From assembly GCF_002925845.1 (NCBI RefSeq), contig NZ_PDNI01000036.1, forward strand, positions 62,001 to 126,000: a stretch of DNA of 64,000 bases, in the 5' to 3' direction. Under the pieces are notes generated by a model that was not told where the DNA came from, searched no databases, and worked only from the letters and a program-made list of their open reading frames with translations. The position numbers were made by a program, and so were the translations under genes. This document shows, piece by piece, positions 53,050 to 61,847 of the stretch (its first letter is position 1; each line of letters opens with the position of its first letter). This stretch comes from Roseovarius nitratireducens (GTDB taxonomy: Bacteria; Pseudomonadota; Alphaproteobacteria; Rhodobacterales; Rhodobacteraceae).

Positions 53050-54426
53050 ATGCGTAACGATCAATTCGGGTATGACATCTCGCTCTCGTCCCCCGAGGCC
53101 GTTCAGGCCTGGGACAGGATGGTGCTGGCATTCCTTGCCCACGCCGCCGCGACGCCCGAGCATCTGGGCAAGGTTCTGGAGGCCGAGGCCGGCTTTGCCA
53201 TGGCGCACGCGGTCAAGGGGCTGTTCTGCCTCATGCTGGGGCGGCGCGAAATGGATGAAACCGCCCGCGCCGCACACGAGACCGCGGTGCTTTGTGCCCG
53301 GCAGGGCGCGCCGCTGCCGCGCGAGACGGGCTATGTGCGCGCGCTGGGTGCCTGGCTTGGCGGGCGACCCTCGGACTCGGTGCGCGAGATGGAGGCGATC
53401 CTGACGCGCTGGCCAGAGGATGCGCTGGCGATGAAGATCAGCCATGCGATCCGCTTCATCCTCGGCGACCGGCACGGTATGCGCGCTTCGATCGAGGCGC
53501 TCCTGCCCGCCTACGACGTGCAGAACCCGGCCCGCGGCTACCTGTTCGGCTGTCACGCCTTTTCGCTGGAGGAAACCGGCGAGTATGGCCGCGCCGAAAC
53601 GGCGGGGCGCATGGGGCTGAGCGTGTCGCCCGACGACGCCTGGGGCCTGCACGCGGTGGCGCATGTCTTTGACATGACCTGCAACGCGCGCGCCGGGCTC
53701 GACTGGCTGGAGGGGCGCGAACACGCCTGGGCGCATTGCAACAATTTCCGTTACCATGTCTGGTGGCACAAGGCGCTGATGCATCTCGACCAGAACGAGA
53801 TAGAGGCGGTGTTTCACCTCTACGACACCGAGGTACGCAAGGACCGCACAGACGATTTCCGCGACATCTCGAACGGCACGGCGATGCTGATGCGGCTCGA
53901 GCTGGAGGGGCACGACGTGGGTGACCGCTGGGAAGAGATGGCCGATATCTGCGAGGCGCGCACCGAGGACGCCTGTCTCATCTTTGCCGATCTGCACTAC
54001 CTGCTGGCGCTCATTGGCGGCGGCCGCGAGAGCGCGATCCGGCGGATGATGACTCGGCTTCATGCCGATGCCAAGCGTGGCGGCGAGAGCGAGATGATGA
54101 GGCGCATGGCCAATCCCGGCCTGTCGGCGGCGTCCGGGCTTGAGGCTTTCGGCGAGGGTGATTACAAGACAGCCTTCCTCAACCTGAAACAGGCGCGCCA
54201 TTCCATGCAGCTTGTCGGCGGCAGCCACGCGCAACGCGACATCTTTGAACGGCTGAGCATCGATGCCGGGATTCGCGCCGGATTCCTTGACGACGCCGAA
54301 ACGATGCTGGGCGAGCGCAGTGCGCGGCGCGCCGGCAGGCACGACCGCTATGCCAGCACCCGGCTCGATCTCATCGCCGAGACGCGCGGCGAGTGGGGCG
54401 AGGCCGGGCGCCTGCCGGCCGAGTGA
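53050..54426 (+). CDS. Tetratricopeptide-repeat protein, TTC38-like
   Basis: 458-residue cytoplasmic alpha-helical protein. It matches the TTC38-like group (TPR 38): FGYDISLSSPEAVQAWDRMV, ALMHLDQNEIEAVFHLYD, and helix pairs throughout. It is upstream of opgC by 35 bp on the same strand and could be co-transcribed, but there is no known link with glucan synthesis. AAAGGA precedes the ATG. Confidence 0.8.
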   Translation: MRNDQFGYDISLSSPEAVQAWDRMVLAFLAHAAATPEHLGKVLEAEAGFAMAHAVKGLFCLMLGRREMDETARAAHETAVLCARQGAPLPRETGYVRALGAWLGGRPSDSVREMEAILTRWPEDALAMKISHAIRFILGDRHGMRASIEALLPAYDVQNPARGYLFGCHAFSLEETGEYGRAETAGRMGLSVSPDDAWGLHAVAHVFDMTCNARAGLDWLEGREHAWAHCNNFRYHVWWHKALMHLDQNEIEAVFHLYDTEVRKDRTDDFRDISNGTAMLMRLELEGHDVGDRWEEMADICEARTEDACLIFADLHYLLALIGGGRESAIRRMMTRLHADAKRGGESEMMRRMANPGLSAASGLEAFGEGDYKTAFLNLKQARHSMQLVGGSHAQRDIFERLSIDAGIRAGFLDDAETMLGERSARRAGRHDRYASTRLDLIAETRGEWGEAGRLPAE

Positions 54427-54461
54427 GCGCGCGACACGATCAGCAAGGACACGACACCGCC

Positions 54462-55697
54462 ATGACGAGTGTTGCCGATCCAGCCATGCCACGGGCGCCG
54501 GCCCGCGAGGCGGCCACCGTCGCGCCCGCGACGGGCACGCGCGATATTCGGCTGGATTTCTTTCGCGGGCTGGCGATGTTCATCATCCTCGCCGCCCATA
54601 CGCCGCGCAATTTCGTTACGAGCTGGATCCCGGCACGCTGGGGATTCTCCGATGCCACCGAGATCTTCGTGTTCTGCTCGGGCATGGCCTCGGCCATCGC
54701 CTTTGGCCGCACCTTCGACCGGGCGGGCTGGCGGCTTGGGTCGGCGCGGGTAGGTTACCGCGTCTGGCAGGTTTACTGGGCGCATCTCGGGCTGTTTTTT
54801 GCCGTTGCCACGCTGATGGCGGCGATCGACCATTTCGGCGATTTCGACAAGGTCTATATCGGCTCGCTCAACCTGTGGAAGTTCTTTGCCGACCCGGGGC
54901 CGCAACTGGTGGGGCTGTTCACGCTCACCTATGTGCCCAACTATTTCGACATCCTGCCGATGTACATGGTCATCCTGGTGATGATGCCGCTGATGATGGC
55001 GCTGAGCCGGGTGAGCGTCTGGGCGGTTTTCGCCGTGATGGCGGTGATCTGGCTCTTTGCACAGCGGTCGGTGCTCGACGCGCTGGGCATGATCGACCTG
55101 CATCTCGGCTTTCCGGCAGAGCCGTGGTCGGATCGCAAGTGGTTCTTCAACCCGTTCGGCTGGCAACTGGTGTTCTTTACCGGGTTTGCCCTGATGCGCG
55201 GCTGGATACCGAAACCGCCGGTGAACAAGGCGCTGATCGCGCTCGCGCTGGTGATCGTGCTCGCCAACGTGCCGCTGTCGCATATCGGGATGCGCGAGTT
55301 CGGCTTTGACTGGGCGCGCGATTGGCGCATCGCCAATAGCGGCCTGCTCAACAAGTCCGATTTCGGCATCCTGCGCTACGTGCATTTCCTGTCCCTCGCC
55401 TATCTGTGCTGGGCGGCGGCGGGTGATGGCGGTGCGCGGCTCAGGACCGTGGGCCGGGGAATCGCGGCACAAACCTGGGGCGGCCTGCTCGCGATGATCC
55501 TGAAGGTGGGGCAGCAGTCGCTCGCCGTGTTCGTCTTCTCGATGTTCCTTGCGCGGCTGTCGGGTTTCGTGATGGACCAGATCGGGCGCAACACCTGGAA
55601 CATGACACTGGCGAATATCATCGGTTTCGCCGCGCTCGTCGTGGTGGCCTACGCGGTGTCTTGGTTCAAGGCGCAACCGTGGAGGGCGGCGCGATGA
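54462..55697 (+). CDS. opgC: OpgC, membrane acyltransferase for osmoregulated periplasmic glucans
   Basis: 411 residues with about ten membrane helices and OpgC family marks: RDIRLDFFRGLAMFIILAAH at the N-terminus (catalytic His), CSGMASAIAFGRTF, and KVGQQSLAVFVFSMFLA near the end. It transfers succinyl-type groups to periplasmic glucans. It overlaps opgG by four bases. Confidence 0.92.
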   Translation: MTSVADPAMPRAPAREAATVAPATGTRDIRLDFFRGLAMFIILAAHTPRNFVTSWIPARWGFSDATEIFVFCSGMASAIAFGRTFDRAGWRLGSARVGYRVWQVYWAHLGLFFAVATLMAAIDHFGDFDKVYIGSLNLWKFFADPGPQLVGLFTLTYVPNYFDILPMYMVILVMMPLMMALSRVSVWAVFAVMAVIWLFAQRSVLDALGMIDLHLGFPAEPWSDRKWFFNPFGWQLVFFTGFALMRGWIPKPPVNKALIALALVIVLANVPLSHIGMREFGFDWARDWRIANSGLLNKSDFGILRYVHFLSLAYLCWAAAGDGGARLRTVGRGIAAQTWGGLLAMILKVGQQSLAVFVFSMFLARLSGFVMDQIGRNTWNMTLANIIGFAALVVVAYAVSWFKAQPWRAAR

Positions 55698-57202
55698 TCC
55701 GGCGCGAGGTCTTGCAGGGACTTGGCGCGCTGGCCGTTTGGCCCGGACTGGCGCGGGCGGACGAGGGCGCGCCCTTTTCCGAGGCAATGCTGCACGACCT
55801 GGCGCGCGAAGTGGCATCGCGCCCCTATGCCAAGCGCCCGCTGGTGCCGCAGGCATGGCGCGATCTGACCTATGATCAGTATCGCGCGATCCGTTACGAC
55901 ACATCGCGTGCCTTTTGGGCCGGGACCGACACGACGCTCGAATTCGATCTCTTCCCGCCGGGGCTCTACTTCCCGCACTCGGTCGAGGTGAACATGGTCG
56001 AGGACGGCGTCGCGCGTCGCGTGCCCTTCGACATGTCGCTTTTCGAAAAGCACGAGATCGTGCCGGACGATCTACCCGTCGATGACCGGCTGGGCTATTC
56101 TGGCGTCCGGCTCCGGGCCGAGATCGCGAGACCGGGCTTTTTCCAGGAATATGCCGTGTTTCAGGGGGCCAGTTATTTCCGGGTGATCCCCCGCGACATG
56201 GTCTATGGGCTGTCGGCGCGCGGGCTGACCGTGAACACAGCCGCGCCAGAGGGCGAGGAATTTCCGGATTTCACCCGGTTCTGGGTCGAGAAGCCCGCCC
56301 CCGGCGCGCGGCTCCATCGCATTCACGCACTGATGGAAAGTCGCTCCGTCACCGGGATGTATCATTTCACGCTCGATCCCTACGGCCCCTCGGCGGATGT
56401 CGATGTGCGCTGCACGCTCTGGCCGCGGACCGATCTCGAAAATGCCGGGATCGCGCCGCTGACCTCGATGTTCTATTTCGACGCCAAGAACCGAGACCGG
56501 TTCAACGATTTCCGTTCGGCTGTGCATGACAGCAACGGGCTCACGATCCATAACGGCAATGGCGAGATGCTGTGGCGGCCGTTGGGCAATCCCCGCACGC
56601 TCCAGGTATCGAGCTTCGTTGATGACGGTCCGCGGGGCTTTGGCCTTGCACAGCGCGCGCGGCGCCATTCAGATTTCCACGATCTGGAGGCACAGTATCA
56701 CCTCCGTCCCAGTGTCTGGATCACGCCCGGAGAGGACTGGGGTCGCGGCGCCGTGACGCTGGTGGAGATACCGACCGACAAGGAGATCTTCGACAACATC
56801 GTGGCCTATTGGCGCCCGCGTGTGCCGCTGGCGGCAGGCAGCGAACACGCTTTCAGCTATCGCATGTCCTGGACCGGCGAAATTCCCGGGCAAAAGCCCG
56901 TGGCCCCGGTGCTGGAGACGCGGATCGGGCGCGGGTTTCCACACGATCTGCGGCAGGTGGTAACCGTGGATTTCGCCCCGCACCCGGCGGTGCCGGACGA
57001 TCTGGACGCGTTGGTGATCTACGTGAATTCCAACCGGCTCGAGACCTCTGACGGCCTGGTTCAGCGCAACCCCGAAACCGGCGGGCCGCGGCTCGCGTTT
57101 TCCTTCGATCCCGGCGAGGTGGACGTGGCGGAATTGCGCGCGCAGCTTTTCCACGAGGGACGCGCGGTGACAGAGGTATGGCTCTACAAATGGACGGCGT
57201 AA
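55694..57202 (+). CDS. opgG: OpgG/OpgD, periplasmic glucan biosynthesis protein
   Basis: 502-residue MdoG family protein with an N-terminal export signal (REVLQGLGALAVWPGLARA) and the two beta-sandwich domains of OpgG (AFWAGTDTTLEFDLFPPG, FFQEYAVFQGASYFR, TRFWVEKP). Acts in the periplasm on glucan chains made by OpgH. OpgG and OpgD cannot be told apart safely. The opgH start lies inside its last codons. Confidence 0.9.
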   Translation: MIRREVLQGLGALAVWPGLARADEGAPFSEAMLHDLAREVASRPYAKRPLVPQAWRDLTYDQYRAIRYDTSRAFWAGTDTTLEFDLFPPGLYFPHSVEVNMVEDGVARRVPFDMSLFEKHEIVPDDLPVDDRLGYSGVRLRAEIARPGFFQEYAVFQGASYFRVIPRDMVYGLSARGLTVNTAAPEGEEFPDFTRFWVEKPAPGARLHRIHALMESRSVTGMYHFTLDPYGPSADVDVRCTLWPRTDLENAGIAPLTSMFYFDAKNRDRFNDFRSAVHDSNGLTIHNGNGEMLWRPLGNPRTLQVSSFVDDGPRGFGLAQRARRHSDFHDLEAQYHLRPSVWITPGEDWGRGAVTLVEIPTDKEIFDNIVAYWRPRVPLAAGSEHAFSYRMSWTGEIPGQKPVAPVLETRIGRGFPHDLRQVVTVDFAPHPAVPDDLDALVIYVNSNRLETSDGLVQRNPETGGPRLAFSFDPGEVDVAELRAQLFHEGRAVTEVWLYKWTA

Positions 57203-59058
57203 CCCCCTTTCCGGGCGGTGACGTGATGCCGCCCCCCGCGCCGCTGATGCACCCGGTGCAGGATTTGCGGCGCGCGCACCGCGATCCCCGCGTGCCCGCA
57301 TGGCCGCCGGCGCGCGGTGTCTGGTGGCGGCGTGCGGCGGCCTTCGTTCCTGCGGTCACGACCACGGGCGGGCTCGCCTGGGCGTTTGCCGACTGGCTGT
57401 CGGATGGCGGCATGTGGTGGCTGGAATGGGTGCTGTTGGCGCTGGTGACGGCCACGTTCTTCTGGGTTGCGCTGTCGGTGGCCACGGCGACGCTGGGGCT
57501 GGGCTGTCACCTGTTGCACAGGCGGGTCGGCGTGCGCGGGGCTGTCCCGCCGCTCGACGTGGCGCTTGTGGTGCCGGTCTACAACGAGGAAACTGCCGAC
57601 GTGTTCGGCAATGCCTGCGCGATGATGATGGCGCTGCGCGACGCGGGCACGGCGCACCGGTTTGATCTCTACATCCTCAGCGACACGCAGGACGCCGCCA
57701 TCGCGCTCGCCGAACGGCGCGCCCTAGCCACTTTGCGCCGGGCGCTGCCGCCCGGTCTGCGGGTCTGGTATCGCCGTCGGCTCGACAATTCCGGGCGCAA
57801 GGTGGGCAACCTGCGGCAATGGCTCGAAACATGGGGCGGGGCGCATGACGCGATGCTGGTGCTCGACGCCGACAGCCTGATGAGCGCCGAAGCGATCGTC
57901 GCGCTCGCCGACGAGATGGCCGCCGATCCGGGTGCGGGGCTCATTCAGACGGCGCCGCTGGTGATCGGCTCGGAGACGGTGTTCGGTCGGATGCAGCAAT
58001 TCGCGGCGGCGGTCTACGGCTCGCTCCTGTCCGCCGGGCTCGCGGGTTGGACCGGGGCGGAGAGCAATTACTGGGGTCACAACGCGATCCTGCGCACGCG
58101 CGCCTTTGCCGATTGTGCCGGGCTGCCGCGAATGCCCACGCTGACACGGCGTCGGGGTGCGCTGATCCTGAGCCACGATTTCGTCGAGGCGGCGCTCCTG
58201 CGCCGTGCCGGCTGGGCGGTGCGGTTCCTGCCGGGGATCGGCGGCAGCTACGAAGAGCCGCCCGCGACCCTGATCGACTATTCGCTGCGCGACCGGCGCT
58301 GGTGCCACGGCAACCTTCAGCACTTGGCGTTGCTGGGCACCAGGGGACTTCATGTCGTGTCGCGGTTTCACCTGCTGCACGGTGCGATGAGCTACCTGCT
58401 CTCGCCCGCGTGGTTCATCCTGCTGGTGATCTGGGCGCTTCTGGGCAACGGGCCGGACAGCGTCATCAGCTATTTCTCGGCGGACAATCCCCTCTACCCG
58501 ATCTGGCCAGAGATGAGCGGCGTGCAGTCGGGGATGATCCTGCTCTTCATGTACGCGATGCTGCTCGCGCCCAAGGCGATGGGGGCGCTCGCGGTCCTGC
58601 TGGGCGAGGTGCCGGTGGCGCGGTTCGGCGGCGCGGGGCGCTTCGCGGTGTCGCTGGTGGCCGAGATCGTGCTGTCGATCCTGTTTGCGCCGATCATGAT
58701 GGTGCAACAGGTGGTGGCGGTGCTTCGCACGGTCGCGGGCATCCGCCCGATGTGGTCGCCGCAGGCGCGCAAGGGTGGCGATTACGGCGCGGCGACAGTG
58801 CTCAAGTTCCACGCGCTGGAAACGGTGAGCGGTCTGCTTCTGGCGTTGGGGATCGCGGCGGGGCTGGTGTCGCTCTGGCTTGTGCCCATTGCGGTGAGCC
58901 TCGGACTCGCCGTGCCGCTGTCGATGCTCTCGGGGCGGCGGCTGGCGCGGTTCATGGCCACGCCCGAGATGGTCGACCCGCCCGCCATCCTGCGGCTCGC
59001 GCGCGCGTCGCGCGCGATGTTCCGCGCGGCGGAGACCACGCCCATTGCGGCGGAATAG
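57178..59058 (+). CDS. opgH: OpgH, glucosyltransferase for osmoregulated periplasmic glucans
   Basis: 626-residue membrane glucosyltransferase of GT2: TM helices near 50-105, a cytoplasmic GT-A domain with VVPVYNEE, DxD in LVLDADSLMS, and DRRWCHGNLQHL near the QxxRW position, then six more C-terminal helices. Shorter than E. coli OpgH (847) because it lacks the long N-terminal extension, which is usual for alphaproteobacteria. Starts 25 bases before the opgG stop. Confidence 0.93.
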   Translation: MALQMDGVTPFPGGDVMPPPAPLMHPVQDLRRAHRDPRVPAWPPARGVWWRRAAAFVPAVTTTGGLAWAFADWLSDGGMWWLEWVLLALVTATFFWVALSVATATLGLGCHLLHRRVGVRGAVPPLDVALVVPVYNEETADVFGNACAMMMALRDAGTAHRFDLYILSDTQDAAIALAERRALATLRRALPPGLRVWYRRRLDNSGRKVGNLRQWLETWGGAHDAMLVLDADSLMSAEAIVALADEMAADPGAGLIQTAPLVIGSETVFGRMQQFAAAVYGSLLSAGLAGWTGAESNYWGHNAILRTRAFADCAGLPRMPTLTRRRGALILSHDFVEAALLRRAGWAVRFLPGIGGSYEEPPATLIDYSLRDRRWCHGNLQHLALLGTRGLHVVSRFHLLHGAMSYLLSPAWFILLVIWALLGNGPDSVISYFSADNPLYPIWPEMSGVQSGMILLFMYAMLLAPKAMGALAVLLGEVPVARFGGAGRFAVSLVAEIVLSILFAPIMMVQQVVAVLRTVAGIRPMWSPQARKGGDYGAATVLKFHALETVSGLLLALGIAAGLVSLWLVPIAVSLGLAVPLSMLSGRRLARFMATPEMVDPPAILRLARASRAMFRAAETTPIAAE

Positions 59059-59363
59059 GGATTTTCCCACGTTTGCCGGAGCGGAAGGTAGAGGACGCGA
59101 CAGCACTCTTGACCTTAAGCGGTCGTGTGGCATGCAGCGATGAGCCGCGCGATGGCCCGTCCGCGGGTGGGCGCAATATCGCCTGTTCTGAGCGGTTTAT
59201 GGTGCAAGATACATCTTCAGTTTTAGCTGCTTGTATCGTCGCAAAGCGCCCGCCCGGGGGGCGGTCGGGCGCTCGCGCGGCGGCGTGCAAGCACGCCTTG
59301 ATTCCGCGCGGAGGAATGTTTCGGGCGCCCGCTCCACGCCAAACGGCGCGACCCCCGCGCAAC
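59059..59363. other. Gap between opgH and the dehydrogenase gene
   Basis: 305 bp between convergent genes, with no supported ORF. It contains a hairpin at 59245-59273 that could terminate the minus-strand operon. No T-run terminator was seen immediately after opgH. Confidence 0.6.
59245..59273 (-). terminator. Possible terminator after the TRAP/amidase/dehydrogenase operon
   Basis: Arms AGCGCCCG (59245-59252) and CGGGCGCT (59266-59273) pair perfectly, with partial pairing inside. On the minus strand the stem is followed by TTGCG, only a short T-run, so strength is uncertain. Confidence 0.4.
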
Positions 59364-60326
59364 TCAGACCAGCCGATCCCCCGGCGTATCCCCGGCAAAG
59401 AACGCATCGAGGTTGTCGAGCGCGCGAAAGCCCATCGCGTCGCGCGTGGCGCGGGTGGCGCTGCCGATATGGGGCAGCATGAAGATGTTTTCATGCGCGG
59501 CAAAGGCTGGGTTGCCGCCCGGCTCCACCTTGAAGCAATCGAGACCGGCGGCGGCAATCTGACCCGACTCTATCCCTGCCAAAAGCGCGTCCTCGTCCAC
59601 CAGCGCGCCGCGCGCGGTGTTCACCACGATGGCACCTTGGGGCAGCTTGGCGATGCGCTCGGCATTCAAGAGGTCAACCGTGTCGGGCGTCGCCGGGCAA
59701 TGCAGCGACAGGAAATCCGCCACTTCCAGCAGGCTGTCGACATCCTCGTGAAAGACCGCGCCCTGCTCAACCTCGGGGGCGAGTCGCGAGCGGTTGTGGT
59801 AATGGATCTCCATGCCGAAACCGCGCGCCTTTTCGGCGAATGCCCGGCCCACACGGCCCATCCCCACGATGCCCAGCCGCGCGCCGGTCACCTGCTTGCC
59901 CACCATGAAGGAGGGCGACCAGCTGTCCCACTGCCCCTGCCGCACCAACCGGTCCCCGCGCACCGCGTGCCGCGCCGCGCCCAGCATCAGCAGCATGGCG
60001 ATCTCGGCGGTGGCGTCCGACAGGACGTCGGGTGTGTTCGTCACCACGATGCCGGCGCCCTTCAGCGCGTCGAGGTCGCAATGATCGACGCCCACCGAAT
60101 GATTGGCCACGATCTTCAGCCGGGGGTCGAGTTTTGCCACCACGTCCGCGGTGAAATGCTCGGAGTGGCAGGGAATCATCCCGTCCACCTTTGCACTCAT
60201 CGCGACGATGTCCTCGGCCGTGCCCGGCGTGTCGGCCTCGTTCACGATCACCTCGTAGTCGCGCCGTGCGCGCTCCTGCGTCGCATCCGACAGGCGGCGT
60301 GGAATCCAGATCACCGGCTTGGACAT
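59364..60326 (-). CDS. D-isomer-specific 2-hydroxyacid dehydrogenase (glyoxylate/hydroxypyruvate reductase-like)
   Basis: 320 residues with NAD(P) loop LGIVGMGRVGRAFA and the catalytic Arg/Glu/His set (VNTARGALVDE, CFKVEPG, LPHIGSAT). VANHSVGVDHCDL is typical of GyaR/GhrB-like reductases. It is last in the operon behind a TRAP transporter, amidase and small membrane gene, so its substrate is probably a 2-oxo or 2-hydroxy acid taken up by that system. Confidence 0.9.
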   Translation of the reverse strand: MSKPVIWIPRRLSDATQERARRDYEVIVNEADTPGTAEDIVAMSAKVDGMIPCHSEHFTADVVAKLDPRLKIVANHSVGVDHCDLDALKGAGIVVTNTPDVLSDATAEIAMLLMLGAARHAVRGDRLVRQGQWDSWSPSFMVGKQVTGARLGIVGMGRVGRAFAEKARGFGMEIHYHNRSRLAPEVEQGAVFHEDVDSLLEVADFLSLHCPATPDTVDLLNAERIAKLPQGAIVVNTARGALVDEDALLAGIESGQIAAAGLDCFKVEPGGNPAFAAHENIFMLPHIGSATRATRDAMGFRALDNLDAFFAGDTPGDRLV

Positions 60327-60329
60327 GGC

Positions 60330-60488
60330 CTAGCTATTGTTCTTGCTGGAGGTCACGAAATCATAGGCCGCGAGCCCGGCGGCAAAGACCGTCACGATCC
60401 ACAGGTCAGTCTCGCCGATCTCGCTGGCGAGTATATAGAGAAACGCGGCCAGCACCACGAAGGCGAAGAGCGCCAGAAACCTGTTCAT
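60330..60488 (-). CDS. 52-residue membrane protein in the TRAP operon
   Basis: An uninterrupted 52-codon frame between the amidase and dehydrogenase: starts MNRFLALFAFVVLAAFLYIL, then a second hydrophobic segment LWIVTVFAAGLAAYDFV. It begins 15 bases after the amidase stop and ends three bases before the dehydrogenase ATG, so spacing fits a real operon gene. No family recognised. Confidence 0.65.
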   Translation of the reverse strand: MNRFLALFAFVVLAAFLYILASEIGETDLWIVTVFAAGLAAYDFVTSSKNNS

Positions 60489-60503
60489 GTCGTCATCCTT
60501 TCG

Positions 60504-61847
60504 TCATTCCCCGGCCTCTGTAAGCCAGTTATGAAACCAGTTCGCACTGCGCAAGAGCCGCCCGTCATTGCCGCGCGCGGCGATCATCTGCACCCCCATC
60601 GGCAGCCCGTTTTCAGCGGTGAAGGCGGGCACCGTCACGGCGGGCACGCCGGTCAGCGTCCAGACCCCGTTGAAGATCGCGTTGCCGGTGAAATCGAGCC
60701 CCTCCGGCGCCGGCCCGGTGGCGGCGGGGCAGAGGATCGCGTCGCACCGCTCGAAGATTTCGTCCAGCCCGGCATAAAGCACATCGGGCCAGTCCAGCGC
60801 GGCGATGTAATCGCGCGCGAGGATCGCGTTACCCTTGGTCAGCGCCTCCTGCGTGCGGGGGCCGAGGGCCTCCATCTCCTTGCTGTAGCGATAGTAATAG
60901 CGTGCCATTTCCGCGAAATTGATCCGCTCGCGGATCGCTGCCGCCTCGCCGAAGGCATTGGGCAGCGGGGCCTCGAACACCTGCTCTCCCAGCGCGTCGG
61001 CCAGTTCGGCAAAGGCGGCGTGTAGCTGCGGATCGGCTTCGTCCCAGCCCGGCGGCTTGACGAAGGCAAAGACCGGCTTCACCGGCGGTTTCGAGGTGGC
61101 GATGCCGTGCATGTCGGGCACCGGCGCGACCGCCGTCGCCGCATCACCCGTGTCGTGCCCCATCAGTACCTGCGACAGCAACGCCGCATCGGCCGGTGTG
61201 CGGGCAAACACGCCAACGGTGTCGAGCGTCGGCGACTGCATCAGCACGCCGGTGCGCGGGATCGCGCCAAAGCTTGGCTTGAACCCGGTGACGCCGCAAT
61301 ACGACGCGGGCCGGATCACCGATCCGCCGGTTTGGGTGCCCACGGCGAGCGGCACCATCCCGTCGGCCACCGCCGCGGCAGAGCCCGAGGACGAGCCGCC
61401 GGGCGAGTGCGCGGGATTGTGGGGATTACGGGTCTTTCCCGCCTGCATATAGGCCAGCTCGGTCGTGACCGTCTTGCCCATGATGATCGCGCCCGCCGCT
61501 TTGAGGCGTTCGACGATGGCGGCATCCTTGATCGGCACGCGGCCCGCATCGAGCGCACAGCCGTTCTCGGTGGGGATTTTTGCCGTGTCGATGATGTCCT
61601 TCAAGGCCACCGGCAGCCCGTGCAACGGCCCGATGGGCCGCCCCGCCTGCCGGTGCGCATCCAGCGCCCTGGCCTGGTGGCGGACGAAATCGGGATCGAA
61701 CCACGCCCAGGCCTGCACCTCGGGTTCGCGCGCTTCGATGCGCGCGATGCAGGCCTCGGCCAGCTCCAGCGCGCGCACCGCCCCGCTTGCCAGACGCCCG
61801 CGCAGCGCGCAGGCGTCGAGGCTCAGAAGATCGACCTTATCCGCCAT
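60504..61847 (-). CDS. Amidase signature family hydrolase
   Basis: 447 residues with the Ser-cisSer-Lys triad: Lys in PVALKDIIDTA, cis-Ser in HSPGGSSSGSAAAVADG, and nucleophile Ser in GTQTGGSVIRPASYCG. Similar to amidases of broad or unknown substrate; not GatA (no GatB/C nearby). It overlaps the TRAP large subunit by 11 bases, implying that the transporter brings in an amide or that its product is further used by the dehydrogenase. Confidence 0.88.
   Translation of the reverse strand: MADKVDLLSLDACALRGRLASGAVRALELAEACIARIEAREPEVQAWAWFDPDFVRHQARALDAHRQAGRPIGPLHGLPVALKDIIDTAKIPTENGCALDAGRVPIKDAAIVERLKAAGAIIMGKTVTTELAYMQAGKTRNPHNPAHSPGGSSSGSAAAVADGMVPLAVGTQTGGSVIRPASYCGVTGFKPSFGAIPRTGVLMQSPTLDTVGVFARTPADAALLSQVLMGHDTGDAATAVAPVPDMHGIATSKPPVKPVFAFVKPPGWDEADPQLHAAFAELADALGEQVFEAPLPNAFGEAAAIRERINFAEMARYYYRYSKEMEALGPRTQEALTKGNAILARDYIAALDWPDVLYAGLDEIFERCDAILCPAATGPAPEGLDFTGNAIFNGVWTLTGVPAVTVPAFTAENGLPMGVQMIAARGNDGRLLRSANWFHNWLTEAGE

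Noticed and set aside
58047-61025. A 992-codon open frame on the plus strand across the end of opgH and antisense to the dehydrogenase and amidase
   Set aside because: High-G+C shadow frame: it has Arg/Ala/Gly-rich composition, no recognisable domain, and covers three well supported genes.
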